Position numbers and translations under genes: made by a program. The notes beneath the pieces are model-generated. The model did no database searches. It saw only the letters and a program-made list of their open reading frames with translations, and was not told the DNA's origin. Positions 29,382-38,263 of a DNA stretch of 64,000 bases are shown piece by piece; position 1 is the first letter of the stretch, and each line of letters opens with the position of its first letter. This DNA is from Roseateles noduli. GTDB taxonomy: Bacteria > Pseudomonadota > Gammaproteobacteria > Burkholderiales > Burkholderiaceae_C. The stretch is from NCBI GenBank assembly GCA_002205125.1, contig NIOE01000007.1, forward strand, positions 453,833 through 517,832, in the 5' to 3' direction.

Positions 29382-30293
29382 TCAGGTCAATTGGAAAGTT
29401 TCCGTCGGCGCCACCCGCTCCGGCAACGCGCGCCCGCTCAACGCCAGCACCGAGCGCTCGATCCCCCGCGCCATCGCATCCAGCGCCAGCGCGTTGGGCG
29501 CGAGGCCGAAGGGCTCGGCGACCTCGTTGGCCACGGCCTCCAGCGCGATCAGCGTGTAGGAGAGGAACACGCACAGCAGCGGCGTGAAGAACTCCGTCGC
29601 GTCCACGAGGCCGAAAGGCAGCAGGAAGCAGTAGGTGTAGACCGTGCGGTGCAGCAGCACGCCGTAGGCGAAGGGGATGGGCGTCGACGCGATCCGCTCG
29701 CTGCCGCCGATGGCCTTGCCGATCTCCGTCAGCTGCGTGTCCAGCGCCCAGAAACGCGCGTCGCTGAGATGCCCTTCGTCCTGCAGCGCGCAGAGCTTCT
29801 GCCGCATCGCGTGCAGCGCGGCGCTGGAGGACTGCGGGTCGCGCCGCAGCTGGAAGGCGTCGCGGCGGCCGACCAGACGCACCAGGTCCTCTTCGGGATC
29901 GGTGCCGCGCAGCTCGTGCTTGAGCGCGTAGACCGCGGCGAGCAGCTGGTCCGTCACCGGCCGCGCCATCGTCTTGTCGGGCAGGTAGCAGAGCAGCTCC
30001 GACACCAGCGCGCGCGAGGCGATCAGCAGGCTGCCCCACAGGTGGCGCGCCTCGTTGAAACGCTCGTAGCTGGCGTTGTTGCGGAAGCCCAGGAAGATCG
30101 CCAGCGTCAGCCCGAACGGCGTCATCAGCGTCGCGTTCAGCGGGATCTTCTCGCCGAAGACCTGCCCGTGCGTCGCGACGGCCAGCAGGCTGACCGCCGC
30201 CATGAAACCCAGCTGCGGCAGGATGGCGGGCAGCACCGAGCCGTGCCACACGAACAGCAGGCGGAACCAGCTCTGCTTCGGTCGGATGATCAT
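29382..30293 (-). CDS. Bestrophin family membrane channel
   Basis: A 303-residue member of the bestrophin/RFP-TM (UPF0187) family of pentameric anion channels. It begins MIIRPKQSWFRLLFVWHGSV, then has a hydrophobic helix, followed by GLTLAIFLGFRNNASYERF and NEARHLWGSL, which is the core family signature. The C-terminal part has further membrane helices (YCFLLPFGLVDATEFFTPLL) and ends in the cytoplasm. The start at 30293 matches the family's N-terminus; upstream codons are not conserved-looking. It is divergent from the sensor of the CHAT cassette with 304 bases between them. Confidence 0.92.
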   Translation of the reverse strand: MIIRPKQSWFRLLFVWHGSVLPAILPQLGFMAAVSLLAVATHGQVFGEKIPLNATLMTPFGLTLAIFLGFRNNASYERFNEARHLWGSLLIASRALVSELLCYLPDKTMARPVTDQLLAAVYALKHELRGTDPEEDLVRLVGRRDAFQLRRDPQSSSAALHAMRQKLCALQDEGHLSDARFWALDTQLTEIGKAIGGSERIASTPIPFAYGVLLHRTVYTYCFLLPFGLVDATEFFTPLLCVFLSYTLIALEAVANEVAEPFGLAPNALALDAMARGIERSVLALSGRALPERVAPTETFQLT

Positions 30294-30597
30294 TTGGAAT
30301 GTCCAGGCGGTTGCGTACTCCGGGCTCCATGGTGAAGAACGGGGCCTCCTTGCGGGGCATGCAGTTCCGACCGGCGCCGAGGAGCACAGTTGGCGACCCG
30401 CGCGTGGCGTGGCGACCACGGGATGCCGGCCGGATGTCGGTGGAAACCGGGGGCGACTACCGATGGCATGGGGCCTTCCTGGCGTCGGCCCCCTATGTTG
30501 TCAGGCGCGCCGACGGGCCGTTCGGCGTAGCCTTCGGGCCGTCGGAATGGGATATCGACCAGCGATGGACGGCCAGCGATGGCCAGGAGGCGGCCTC
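30294..30597. other. Intergenic region between bestrophin and the CHAT cassette
   Basis: 304 bases with no convincing gene. It holds an inverted repeat CCGACGG/CCGTCGG (30508-30544) and a weak -10-like TATGTT near 30494. AGGAGG about six bases before 30598 is the ribosome site of the sensor gene. It should carry the promoters of both divergent units; no clear -35 was found. Confidence 0.4.
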
Positions 30598-33141
30598 ATG
30601 GATGACTCCGGACACGACGCCGCGCAGCGGCCCACGTCGGCGGCGGCCGCCGCGATGCTGGGGCAGATGAAGCGGGCGGTCTTCGACGGCTCGCGCATCG
30701 CCGTGATCCAGCGGGACCTCCAGAACAACGTGCTCTACGCCAACGCCGCCGCGCTGGCGATGAGCGGCGTCGACCACGTCGACCAGCTGCGCCTGGACCG
30801 GCTCTTCACCGGCGAGGCGGGGCGCGTGCTCGACGAGGAGACGCGCGGACGCCGCAACCGCGAGCTCGGCGCCTACCGTGTCACGCTGACCTGCCAGAAC
30901 GATCCGGAGCGGCAGGTCGCCGTCGAGGTCACCGGCCTGCCGCTGATGGACGATCACGGCACGGTGGTGGGATCGCTGGGCTTCTTCCGCAACCTGCAGC
31001 ACCAGGTGTTGACCGACCAGGTGCGCGCGCTCACGCTGAGTCACGCCGGCCGCGCGGACCTGCTGCCGCTGGTGGCCGAGGCGCTGCGCCGCGAGCTGCC
31101 CTTCGACCTGATGCTGGTGTCGCGCGTCGTCGAGGACGACAGCGCCTGGGAATCGGAGATCGTCTTCAACCACCCGCCGTTCCGGCAGGACGTTCCGACC
31201 GCGTGGTACGAGCTGAACGCCGCGCAGCGCGCGTTCATGGAGAGCCAGTGCGGCGGCGTCCACGACTTCGAGACGGTGATGAGCGAGCCGCCGTGGTCCG
31301 ACATGGCGGAGGAGCCGATGAGCCGGCAGATGCACGCCATGGACCTCAAGTCCAGCATGTGGCGCCGCATCACGCGCGGCGAGGGCGAGGACGAGCGCAC
31401 CGTCGCGATCATGACGCTGCTCAGCCGTGAGCGCGGCGCCTACGGCGAGCAGCAGCTGGCGCTGTTCAACCAGCTGCCGCTGATCGAGGCGGTGCTGTGC
31501 AGCCTGGATCACGCCGAGCGGGAGCGCGACCGCCGCCAGCTGCGGATGTTCCGCGACCTCAACCGCTGCGTCGACATCCAGGGCGCCTGCCGCTGCCTGT
31601 CCGACGCGCTGGTCGAGATCTTCGGCTGGCAGCATGTGTCCCTGTTCCGCATCGACAGCGCGCGGGACGCGATCGTGCGCGTGGCCTCGGCCCGGCGCGG
31701 CGAGGACGGCTTTGCCGTGGACACGGGCGTGTCCTGGGGCGACTACGCGCAGGGCCTCTGCCAAGGCATCCTCGGCCGCGTCGTGCGGACGATGCAGCCG
31801 CAGAAGATCCCCGACGTCACGCGCGACCCCGAGTACCTCCAGACGCCCGACGGCGAGCCGATCCGCTCGGAGCTGGCGGTGCCGATCGTGTTCTCGGAAG
31901 GCGAGCGGGTGCGCTTCATCGTCAACGTCGACGATCCGCGCGTGAGCGCGTTCTCGCGCGAGCACGTGCGGCAGCTCGCCGACATCGCGCAGGAAGTGGC
32001 CGGCGCCATGGAGCGCATCAGCGACCTGACGCTGATGACGGAGTGCGTCAACAACGTGTCCGACCCGATCATCGCGACCGACGCGAAGCTGCGGATCCGT
32101 CGCGTCAATCCGGCGGCGGAGGCGCTGTTCGGCGTCGCACGCAAGGCGCTGGAAGGACGCAGCCTGCTGGAACTGTTCCAGAACCCCGAGCCGCTCGCGG
32201 CGTTGCTCGACGGCACCGAGGCGGGCGACCGCATCGGCGAGATGCGCGTCTGCAGGAGGGCCGCCGCGATCGAGGAGGCGCCCGATGCGGGACCTGCCGC
32301 CACCTCCGATTCCTCGGCGCTGGGAGCGGGAGCGGGTGCGGGCGCAGGTGCGGACGCGGGCGCCGATGCCAGCGGACTGCCGGTCTTCATCACGCGGCGC
32401 GACTTCCCGGGCAAGCTTGGCGGACACGTGTTCATCGCGCGCGACCTGCGGCCGATCCGGCGCTCGGTGCAGCTGGAGTTCCTGGAGGAGACCGCGTACG
32501 AACTGGCCGTCGAGACGCAGGCCCCGCTGGGCATGGCGATGTCGTGCCTGGAGGACCAGCTGGAAGCCGCGTTCAGTTCCGAGGCGGCCCGCGAGCAGGC
32601 GCGCGGCCGCGAGTTGCAGACCGTGCTCCGGCAGCTCGGCCGCGTGAAGCACGCGTTCACGCGGCTGGCCATGTACAACCGCGAGGCCCGCGTCTCCTCG
32701 CGCGTCGCGAGCCCGATCCGGCTCGACTGCGAGATCGACGCGCTGCTCGCCAGCCTGGCGGCGTCGGAGCGCCGCAAGGTGGTGTTCGAGACCGCCGCCC
32801 GCAAGGTCGAGGTCGAGGCCGACCACATGCAGCTGCACATCGTCGTGGAGAGCCTGCTGTCCGTGCTGCTGCGCGCGGCGCCGGAGACGGCGATGGTGCG
32901 GCTCACGCTGGTGCCGGACGACGAGCTCGTGTTCCTGCGCCTGCGCGGGCGGCTGCCGCCGGCGCGCCGGCACGGCGAGCGCTTCTCCGCGCCCGAGGCC
33001 GCCCAGGCGGACCTGCGCCTGGCCAATCCGCTGCTCGGCAAGCTGATGAAGAACCAGGGCGGCGCGCTCAAGGCGGGCGTGCTGCCGGACGGCGACACCG
33101 AGTTCGTGCTGAGCTTCCCGCGCCGGAGGACCCATGGCTGA
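30598..33141 (+). CDS. PAS-GAF-PAS sensor with degenerate histidine-kinase C-terminus
   Basis: An 847-residue soluble protein. In order: a PAS domain (about 20-130), an uncharacterised, possibly GAF-like region (about 145-300), a GAF domain (about 320-475, ILGRVVRTMQPQKIPDVTRD), a second PAS (about 478-560, NVSDPIIATDAKLRIRRVNP), a Gly/Ala linker (about 572-592) and a kinase-like end. In the dimerisation helix the usual HELRTPL is replaced by VETQAPL (Val638), and the ATP-binding N-box reads SLLSVL (752-757) in place of NLLxNA, with no recognisable G-boxes. It should therefore sense signals but neither autophosphorylate nor bind ATP normally. Its stop overlaps the CHAT gene by eight bases. 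Confidence 0.85.
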   Translation: MDDSGHDAAQRPTSAAAAAMLGQMKRAVFDGSRIAVIQRDLQNNVLYANAAALAMSGVDHVDQLRLDRLFTGEAGRVLDEETRGRRNRELGAYRVTLTCQNDPERQVAVEVTGLPLMDDHGTVVGSLGFFRNLQHQVLTDQVRALTLSHAGRADLLPLVAEALRRELPFDLMLVSRVVEDDSAWESEIVFNHPPFRQDVPTAWYELNAAQRAFMESQCGGVHDFETVMSEPPWSDMAEEPMSRQMHAMDLKSSMWRRITRGEGEDERTVAIMTLLSRERGAYGEQQLALFNQLPLIEAVLCSLDHAERERDRRQLRMFRDLNRCVDIQGACRCLSDALVEIFGWQHVSLFRIDSARDAIVRVASARRGEDGFAVDTGVSWGDYAQGLCQGILGRVVRTMQPQKIPDVTRDPEYLQTPDGEPIRSELAVPIVFSEGERVRFIVNVDDPRVSAFSREHVRQLADIAQEVAGAMERISDLTLMTECVNNVSDPIIATDAKLRIRRVNPAAEALFGVARKALEGRSLLELFQNPEPLAALLDGTEAGDRIGEMRVCRRAAAIEEAPDAGPAATSDSSALGAGAGAGAGADAGADASGLPVFITRRDFPGKLGGHVFIARDLRPIRRSVQLEFLEETAYELAVETQAPLGMAMSCLEDQLEAAFSSEAAREQARGRELQTVLRQLGRVKHAFTRLAMYNREARVSSRVASPIRLDCEIDALLASLAASERRKVVFETAARKVEVEADHMQLHIVVESLLSVLLRAAPETAMVRLTLVPDDELVFLRLRGRLPPARRHGERFSAPEAAQADLRLANPLLGKLMKNQGGALKAGVLPDGDTEFVLSFPRRRTHG

Positions 33142-34756
33142 CATCCTTCTCGTGCTCAGCCCGCAGCAGCAGGGCAGCCTCGGCCCGCAGATCAAGAAGC
33201 AGCTGCGGCAGCTCGGCCGTCACACGATCCAGGAGGAGACCAACCGCGAGACCGGCCTGGAGCTGCTGACCGCCCAGCCCTTCGACTACCTCATCGTCGG
33301 CAGTCAACTCGCCGACGACGCGGGCGCGGTGGTCGCCGAGGACGGCGGCCTGGCCTTCTGCCGCGAGGTCCGCGTGCTCGGCAACACGCCGATGATGCTG
33401 CTCGCGCCGGCGATGACCACCGAGCTGAACATGGCCTGCATCCGGCTGCGAGTGACGCTGCATGCGGATCCGGCGTCGGCGGGCAGCTTCGCGCTGGAAC
33501 TGCTCGGCCTGGAATCGCCCGACGCGGACGGCGTCGATGCGGCCGGCAACGCTGGCGGCGTTGCCGGTGCGGGAGGCGTCGGGAACGGCGCGCTCGCCGC
33601 ACGCGGCGGCCGGGCCCGTGTCGTGCCGCTGAATCCGTGCCTCGACATCCGCGTCACCGCGATCGCCGACAACTGGCGCTTCGAGATGCACGGCATCGAC
33701 TTCCAGTTCCAGGGCGCGGGGCCGCTGACGGTGAGCAAGTCGGCGCGGCTCGACTGGCAGGCGCAGTACATGCACGAGCCCGATTGGTACAAGGAGTTCT
33801 CGCGCATCGGCAAGAGCATCCGCATCGCGCTGTGCGAGGACCAGGAGAGCTTCCGCCTGCAGCGCGAGAACGCGCGGCTCAAGGCCTTCCAGCAGCTCGG
33901 CGAGGCCGGCAAGGACGTGACGGACCGCATCACCTTCGAGGTGTCGGAGGACTGCTATCCGCTGCTGCTCGAAGCGATGTTCGAACCCTCGCAGGAAGTG
34001 CCGTGGCTGGCGAAGGCGGCGTCGATGTCGCGACGGCTCGCCGCGTCCAAGGAGAGCCAGAGCAGCCTGTTCGCCGGCCCGGTGGCGGCGCGCCGCGCGC
34101 TGTTGATCTGCGCGGACACGCACGGCACCGCCTATGACGACCAGCTCAAGGGCGGCGCGCTGCAGCTGGCGCCGCTGACGGCGGTGCGGCGCGAATGCTC
34201 GCGGGTGAAGAAGCTGCTGACGCGGCCCGATGCGCGCAGTGGTCAGCCGCTCTTCCACGAGCGCAACGTCGCCGTCATCGGCCTCGACGAGGCGCTCAGT
34301 CGCGAGAGCCTCGTGGCGGCGCTGGGCGACGGCGGCTGGGACCTGATCCACTTCGCCGGGCACACCTGCTTCCAGCCGGCGGGCGCGCGGCAGCTGGGCG
34401 GCACGGGGTTCCTCTTCGTCGGGCCGAAGGAGGAGCCGCAATGCGTCGACTTCGGCGACATCCTCAGCTACCTGCGCGACACGCGCTTCGTCTACCTGAG
34501 CAGCTGCGAGAGCGGCAACTCCGGCTTTGCGACGCTGGCCGCGGAGGCCGGCATCCATGCGGTGCTCGGCTATCGCTGCCGGGTGAACGACCGGACCGCG
34601 GCGGTGCAGGCGCTGCTGTTCTACCGGATGCTGCAGCGCAGCCGCTCGCTCGATGCCGCCTTCGGTCACGCGCGGCGGCGGCTCTACCGGCGCTACGAAG
34701 GCCAGGACAACGCCTGGGCCTCGGCGATGCTGGTCACGTCGGGCGTCCCGTCATGA
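33134..34756 (+). CDS. CHAT-domain caspase-like protease with receiver-like N-terminus
   Basis: A 540-residue protein. The C-terminal half is a CHAT (clan CD, caspase-like) peptidase: DLIHFAGHT carries the catalytic His410 and VYLSSCESGNSG the nucleophile Cys458, followed by the family end (VQALLFYRMLQRSRSLDAAF). The first about 95 residues resemble a response-regulator receiver (MADILLVLSPQQQ, FDYLIVGSQLAD), but the phospho-acceptor Asp position is Gly56 and the acidic pair is absent. A beta-rich middle (about 155-330) is unassigned. It is translationally coupled to the sensor gene. I infer that the sensor controls protease activity by direct contact. Confidence 0.88.
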   Translation: MADILLVLSPQQQGSLGPQIKKQLRQLGRHTIQEETNRETGLELLTAQPFDYLIVGSQLADDAGAVVAEDGGLAFCREVRVLGNTPMMLLAPAMTTELNMACIRLRVTLHADPASAGSFALELLGLESPDADGVDAAGNAGGVAGAGGVGNGALAARGGRARVVPLNPCLDIRVTAIADNWRFEMHGIDFQFQGAGPLTVSKSARLDWQAQYMHEPDWYKEFSRIGKSIRIALCEDQESFRLQRENARLKAFQQLGEAGKDVTDRITFEVSEDCYPLLLEAMFEPSQEVPWLAKAASMSRRLAASKESQSSLFAGPVAARRALLICADTHGTAYDDQLKGGALQLAPLTAVRRECSRVKKLLTRPDARSGQPLFHERNVAVIGLDEALSRESLVAALGDGGWDLIHFAGHTCFQPAGARQLGGTGFLFVGPKEEPQCVDFGDILSYLRDTRFVYLSSCESGNSGFATLAAEAGIHAVLGYRCRVNDRTAAVQALLFYRMLQRSRSLDAAFGHARRRLYRRYEGQDNAWASAMLVTSGVPS

Positions 34757-35945
34757 GGTCGAGCGAGAGTCCCGCCGCCGCGTCGGCCGGATAGAACGCC
34801 TCATGGCCGTGCGCGGCGCGCAGGGCCGGCTCGTCCCAGGGCGCCGTGCGCGCCGACCGGTAGTTGAAGAGCAGCCGCGCCCCCGGCACGTTGCGCACGA
34901 CGGTGTGCAGGGCCTCGTCGTCGGGGTGGTTGAAGATGCTGCCGTCGGTCGAGATCAGCCAGGTCGCGCAGTCGATCCGGCTCAGGAAGTCCTCGCTCAG
35001 GTTGGCGGCGGAGCCGTGGTGGGCCATCTTCACCGCGTCCAGGCGCAGGCGGGGTTCGCCCGCCGCGCCGGCCAGACGTCGCAGCGCTGCAGTGAGCGTC
35101 GGCGCGTGCGCATCGCCGAGCAGCGCGATGCGGCGGCCCTGGTACTCGGCGATCACCGCGATGCTGGAGCCGTTGGCCACGGCGTTGTCGATCGGGCCCA
35201 GCGCGAGCGCGGTCGAAGACAGCATCTCCTCGGGCTTAGGCCGGCGGCGTAGTCCGCCGGAACGGAACGCGGCACGGCCTTCGAGGCGGGCGCTGAGGGC
35301 GACTTCATCGGTGGCGTCGAGCTCGGCGCGTTCCAGCGCGCGATCCCACGCGGCGCGCAGCTTCTCAAGTTTCTCCAGCGTAGGCGACAACAGCGTCAGG
35401 CGCAGGCCGCCGGGCAGTTCTCGCACCGGCAGCGGACCGATTGCCGGCACGAAGATCGGCGCGCCCTGGAAGGCCGCGTTCCATTGCCGGTCCTCGATGC
35501 GGACGCTGATCATCGAGCCCTGCAGCGCGCTACGCTGGGCGTTCACGTCAGCACCGGGCGCGTTCGGTCCATTCGGCGCGCCCGACACGCCCGTCGCGTT
35601 GTTGGTGTTGATCGCGCCGGCGCGGGGCGGGGGCGGCTCCTTCAGCGGCTGCGCGATGTGCGGCCAACCGTTGAACCAGATGTCGCGGAAGGTCGCCAGC
35701 TCGCGATGGTTCAGCAGCTTGAGGCAGCCCTCGATGTGATCGCCGTCGACGTGCGTGATGACGAGCAGCTCCAGCTCGCGCTGGTCGGCGGGCAACGCGG
35801 CCAACCGCTGCGACAGCGCACCGTACGCGCCGATCGGGCCGCCGTCGATCAGCACCCGATGCGGGCGCGCGGCATCGCCGTACTCCAGCAGCAGACAGTC
35901 GCCATGGCGCGCCGGCAGCAGTTCGATGCGGAAGATGTCGGGCAT
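34734..35945 (-). CDS. ComEC/Rec2-type metallo-beta-lactamase-fold hydrolase
   Basis: A 403-residue cytoplasmic protein, without the membrane parts of ComEC. Metal-binding motifs are THVDGDHIEG (residues 64-73, an HxDxDH variant), LLGDAH and KMAHHGSAANLSEDF, as in the ComEC-like MBL subgroup. Some members of this subgroup act on nucleic acids or nucleotides. A low-complexity Asn/Pro/Gly insertion lies at about 110-130. It is the second gene after the patatin (36-base gap). Its 3' end overlaps that of the convergent CHAT gene by 23 bases. In bacterial conflict operons MBL proteins accompany proteases and lipases, which fits the neighbourhood. Confidence 0.86.
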   Translation of the reverse strand: MPDIFRIELLPARHGDCLLLEYGDAARPHRVLIDGGPIGAYGALSQRLAALPADQRELELLVITHVDGDHIEGCLKLLNHRELATFRDIWFNGWPHIAQPLKEPPPPRAGAINTNNATGVSGAPNGPNAPGADVNAQRSALQGSMISVRIEDRQWNAAFQGAPIFVPAIGPLPVRELPGGLRLTLLSPTLEKLEKLRAAWDRALERAELDATDEVALSARLEGRAAFRSGGLRRRPKPEEMLSSTALALGPIDNAVANGSSIAVIAEYQGRRIALLGDAHAPTLTAALRRLAGAAGEPRLRLDAVKMAHHGSAANLSEDFLSRIDCATWLISTDGSIFNHPDDEALHTVVRNVPGARLLFNYRSARTAPWDEPALRAAHGHEAFYPADAAAGLSLDLMTGRPT

Positions 35946-35981
35946 CGCGGGGTGTTCGGGAGCAACGTCCGTTGAGCAGCC

Positions 35982-37109
35982 TCAGTTCAGCGCGTGCTTC
36001 GGATACGGCCAGGCCGGCGACTGGTGTCTCGTCGCGACGTGGGGCGCGCGGGAGCGCACGGCAGCGTCGCTGACCGCGTAGCCCCAGTTGATGAGCTCGC
36101 ACTGCTCCTGGTCCTTGAAGCGGTCCAGCCGCGTGCGTATCGCCGCCAGGTCCGCGACGCGAGCGGGATCGGCGGACAGCTTCGGTTCTTCGGTCGCCGG
36201 GTAGTCCGCCATGTCGGTGTCGATCGCCCAGAACGCGCCCTTCGCGTCGCCCCGCGCGTAGGCCGCGATCAGCATGCGCTTGCGCAGCGCCAGCGCCTGG
36301 TTCAGGCCGATGTCCATCGTGCGCATCAGCTGGCGCGGCGCCATCGTGCCGATGCCGGCGTCGATGTCGAAGGGTTTGCCGGCGTCGCTCACGAGCACCG
36401 TCTCGTAGCGGCCCCACACCGTCTCCAGCCCCAGGTTGTCGTAGACGCCGCCGTCGGCCAGCATCAGGCGGCGCCGGTAGTCGATCTGGTCGTAGAGGTC
36501 GGCGCCGTCGACCTTTGTGAAGTCCTCGGGCCGGACGTCCAGCTCGATCGGTGCGAGCACCGGCGGGAACGCGCTGGAGCAGGCGACCGCCGTTGCCACG
36601 TCGAAGCGCGGCTTGGGGATCAGGCCGATGCGGTAATCGCCGGCGTAGGGCTTGGAGAAACGGAAGCTGACGCCGGTCGCGTAGTTGGTCGCGTTGAACA
36701 CGAAGCGCGGGTCGTCCGGCAGCGATTGCAGCGAAGCGTCGAGGCCCAGGCGCTTGCGGTATTCGTCGGCGACGGCTTCGCCTGCGGAGCGGAAGGGATT
36801 GAACGCGCCCGACAGCACCGAAGCGACATCGATGTTGCGCGCGCAGAACTCGCGCAGCGGGGCGGCGACTTCGGCCTCGAACAGCGCGGAGCGGCCGTCC
36901 TCGCCGAACGCGAGCCGCGGCCAGCGCACGGCCAGCAGCCCCGAGGTGATCGAGCCGCCTGACACGCTGGAGATCCGCGCCAGCTTGCCCAGCGCGCCGA
37001 GCTCGTTGAGCCGCCACAGCACGCCGACGTGGAACAGCACGGCGCGGAAGCCGCCGCCCGAGAGTGCCAGCGCGATGCCGCTGGTGCGCGCGTCCTGGTC
37101 GAAGGGCAT
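35982..37109 (-). CDS. Patatin-like phospholipase
   Basis: A 375-residue cytoplasmic lipase. The Gly-rich oxyanion loop is LSGGGFRAVLFHVGVL (residues 17-32). The nucleophile is Ser50 in SSVSGGSITSG and the paired Asp219 lies in LADGGVYDNLG, giving a complete Ser-Asp dyad. The SGGS context is shared with cPLA2-like members and with several patatins of defence systems, where they degrade the cell's own membrane. No signal peptide is seen. The start at 37109 is preferred because the 19 codons upstream are Arg/Pro-rich and non-conserved. It is the first gene of the two-gene operon with the MBL protein. Confidence 0.88.
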   Translation of the reverse strand: MPFDQDARTSGIALALSGGGFRAVLFHVGVLWRLNELGALGKLARISSVSGGSITSGLLAVRWPRLAFGEDGRSALFEAEVAAPLREFCARNIDVASVLSGAFNPFRSAGEAVADEYRKRLGLDASLQSLPDDPRFVFNATNYATGVSFRFSKPYAGDYRIGLIPKPRFDVATAVACSSAFPPVLAPIELDVRPEDFTKVDGADLYDQIDYRRRLMLADGGVYDNLGLETVWGRYETVLVSDAGKPFDIDAGIGTMAPRQLMRTMDIGLNQALALRKRMLIAAYARGDAKGAFWAIDTDMADYPATEEPKLSADPARVADLAAIRTRLDRFKDQEQCELINWGYAVSDAAVRSRAPHVATRHQSPAWPYPKHALN

Positions 37110-37215
37110 GGCGGGTCTCCCGCTGTGTGGATCGTTCAGCCTAGGCGGGGCGCGGGCCGGTCGCAATCTGTCAACTTGGGGATGACGGCGGAAATGAAGG
37201 GGACGCGTGGCGAAG

Positions 37216-37232
37216 ATTTCAAACTTGTAATG
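37216..37232. promoter_or_regulatory. Candidate binding site for a heavy-metal-type response regulator
   Basis: TTTCAAACTTGTAAT is close to the palindromic TTACA-N-TGTAA type box used by CopR/CusR/CzcR regulators (one mismatch in the left half-site). It lies 126 bases upstream of the hydrolase gene that leads the two-component operon, so it may mediate autoregulation. Confidence 0.45.
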
Positions 37233-37356
37233 TGGCTGTGCGTTTCGCGTGGGAGCCCGATTTCTACAGTGCTTTCCAAGCAGTCGGCATCAGGCCGCTG
37301 CCGATCCACCCCATGACCAGGACGCCGCCGGCGCTCCCTCCACGCGAAAGAGCCCC

Positions 37357-38187
37357 ATGAACCGCAAGACCTTCCTCGGCCAGCTGACGGCCACCGCCTT
37401 CGTCGCTTCCTTCTCCGCCGCCTCCCTCGGCGTCGCGCATGCCGAGACCGATGCCGCGCCGTCCGCCCCGCAGGCGTCGGCGGTCACGGGCAAGTCCGCG
37501 CCGGTCGCCGTCCGCAACGTCGTGCTGGTGCACGGCCTGTACGCCGATGGTTCCAGTTGGGGCAAGGTGATTCCGCTGCTGCAGGCCAAGGGCCTGCACG
37601 TGACCTCGGTGCAGAACCCGCTGACCAGCCTGCAGGACGACGCCGACGCCGTGAAGCGCGCGCTGGCGCAGCAGGACGGGCCGACGCTGCTGGTCGGCCA
37701 TTCGTACGCCGGCATGGTGATCTCCGAGGCCGGCGCCGACCCCAAGGTCAGCGGCCTGGTCTACATCGCAGCCCGCGCGCCGGACGCCGGCGAGGACTAC
37801 CCCGCGCTGACCCGCAAGTTCCCGACCGCGCCCGTCGCCGCCGGCCTGAAGTGGAACGGCGATTGGGGCAGCCTGTCGCAGGACGCCTTCCTGAAGGACT
37901 TCGCCGGCGACCTGCCGTCCGCCGAGGCGCTCAGCTACTTCGCCGTGCAGCAGCCCTTCGCCCGCGCCGTGGCCAGCGGCAAGACGACGACCGCCGCCTG
38001 GCGCGTGAAGCCGAGCTGGTACGCCGTGTCGACGCAGGACCGGACCATCAACCCCGACCTGCAGCGCTTCCTGGCGCAGCGCATGGGCGCCGCGACCATC
38101 GAGCTGAACGCCAGCCACGTCTCGCTGCTGTCGCAGCCGCAGGCGGTGGCCGACCTGATCGTCAAGGCCGCGCAGGGCCAGCGCTGA
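37357..38187 (+). CDS. Exported alpha/beta hydrolase
   Basis: A 276-residue protein with a signal peptide ([20 protein letters not shown], cleavage near AHA-ET). The alpha/beta hydrolase core begins [19 protein letters not shown]. The nucleophile is Ser116 in VGHSYAGMV and the catalytic His is in [12 protein letters not shown] near the end. It belongs to the esterase-like group with EstC/salicylate-esterase-type members; substrate unknown. The two-component genes follow 76 bases later on the same strand, and a regulator-type box lies upstream, so it may be a target of that system. Confidence 0.86.
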   Translation: MNRKTFLGQLTATAFVASFSAASLGVAHAETDAAPSAPQASAVTGKSAPVAVRNVVLVHGLYADGSSWGKVIPLLQAKGLHVTSVQNPLTSLQDDADAVKRALAQQDGPTLLVGHSYAGMVISEAGADPKVSGLVYIAARAPDAGEDYPALTRKFPTAPVAAGLKWNGDWGSLSQDAFLKDFAGDLPSAEALSYFAVQQPFARAVASGKTTTAAWRVKPSWYAVSTQDRTINPDLQRFLAQRMGAATIELNASHVSLLSQPQAVADLIVKAAQGQR

Positions 38188-38263
38188 GTTGCTGTCGATA
38201 ATCCGCCCCGTGATGCCGGAGCCGCCGCGGGACCGTGAGCCCGGCGGCGCCCAAGGAGCAGGG

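Noticed and set aside
29341..29395. Short tandem GGTCAG-like units after the MocR gene, considered as a CRISPR or VNTR
   Set aside because: Only a few imperfect 6-base units without spacers; too short to support a repeat array.
30493..33195. 900-codon minus frame opposite the sensor gene
   Set aside because: His/Arg/Gln-rich shadow without domains; the + strand has clear PAS and GAF domains.
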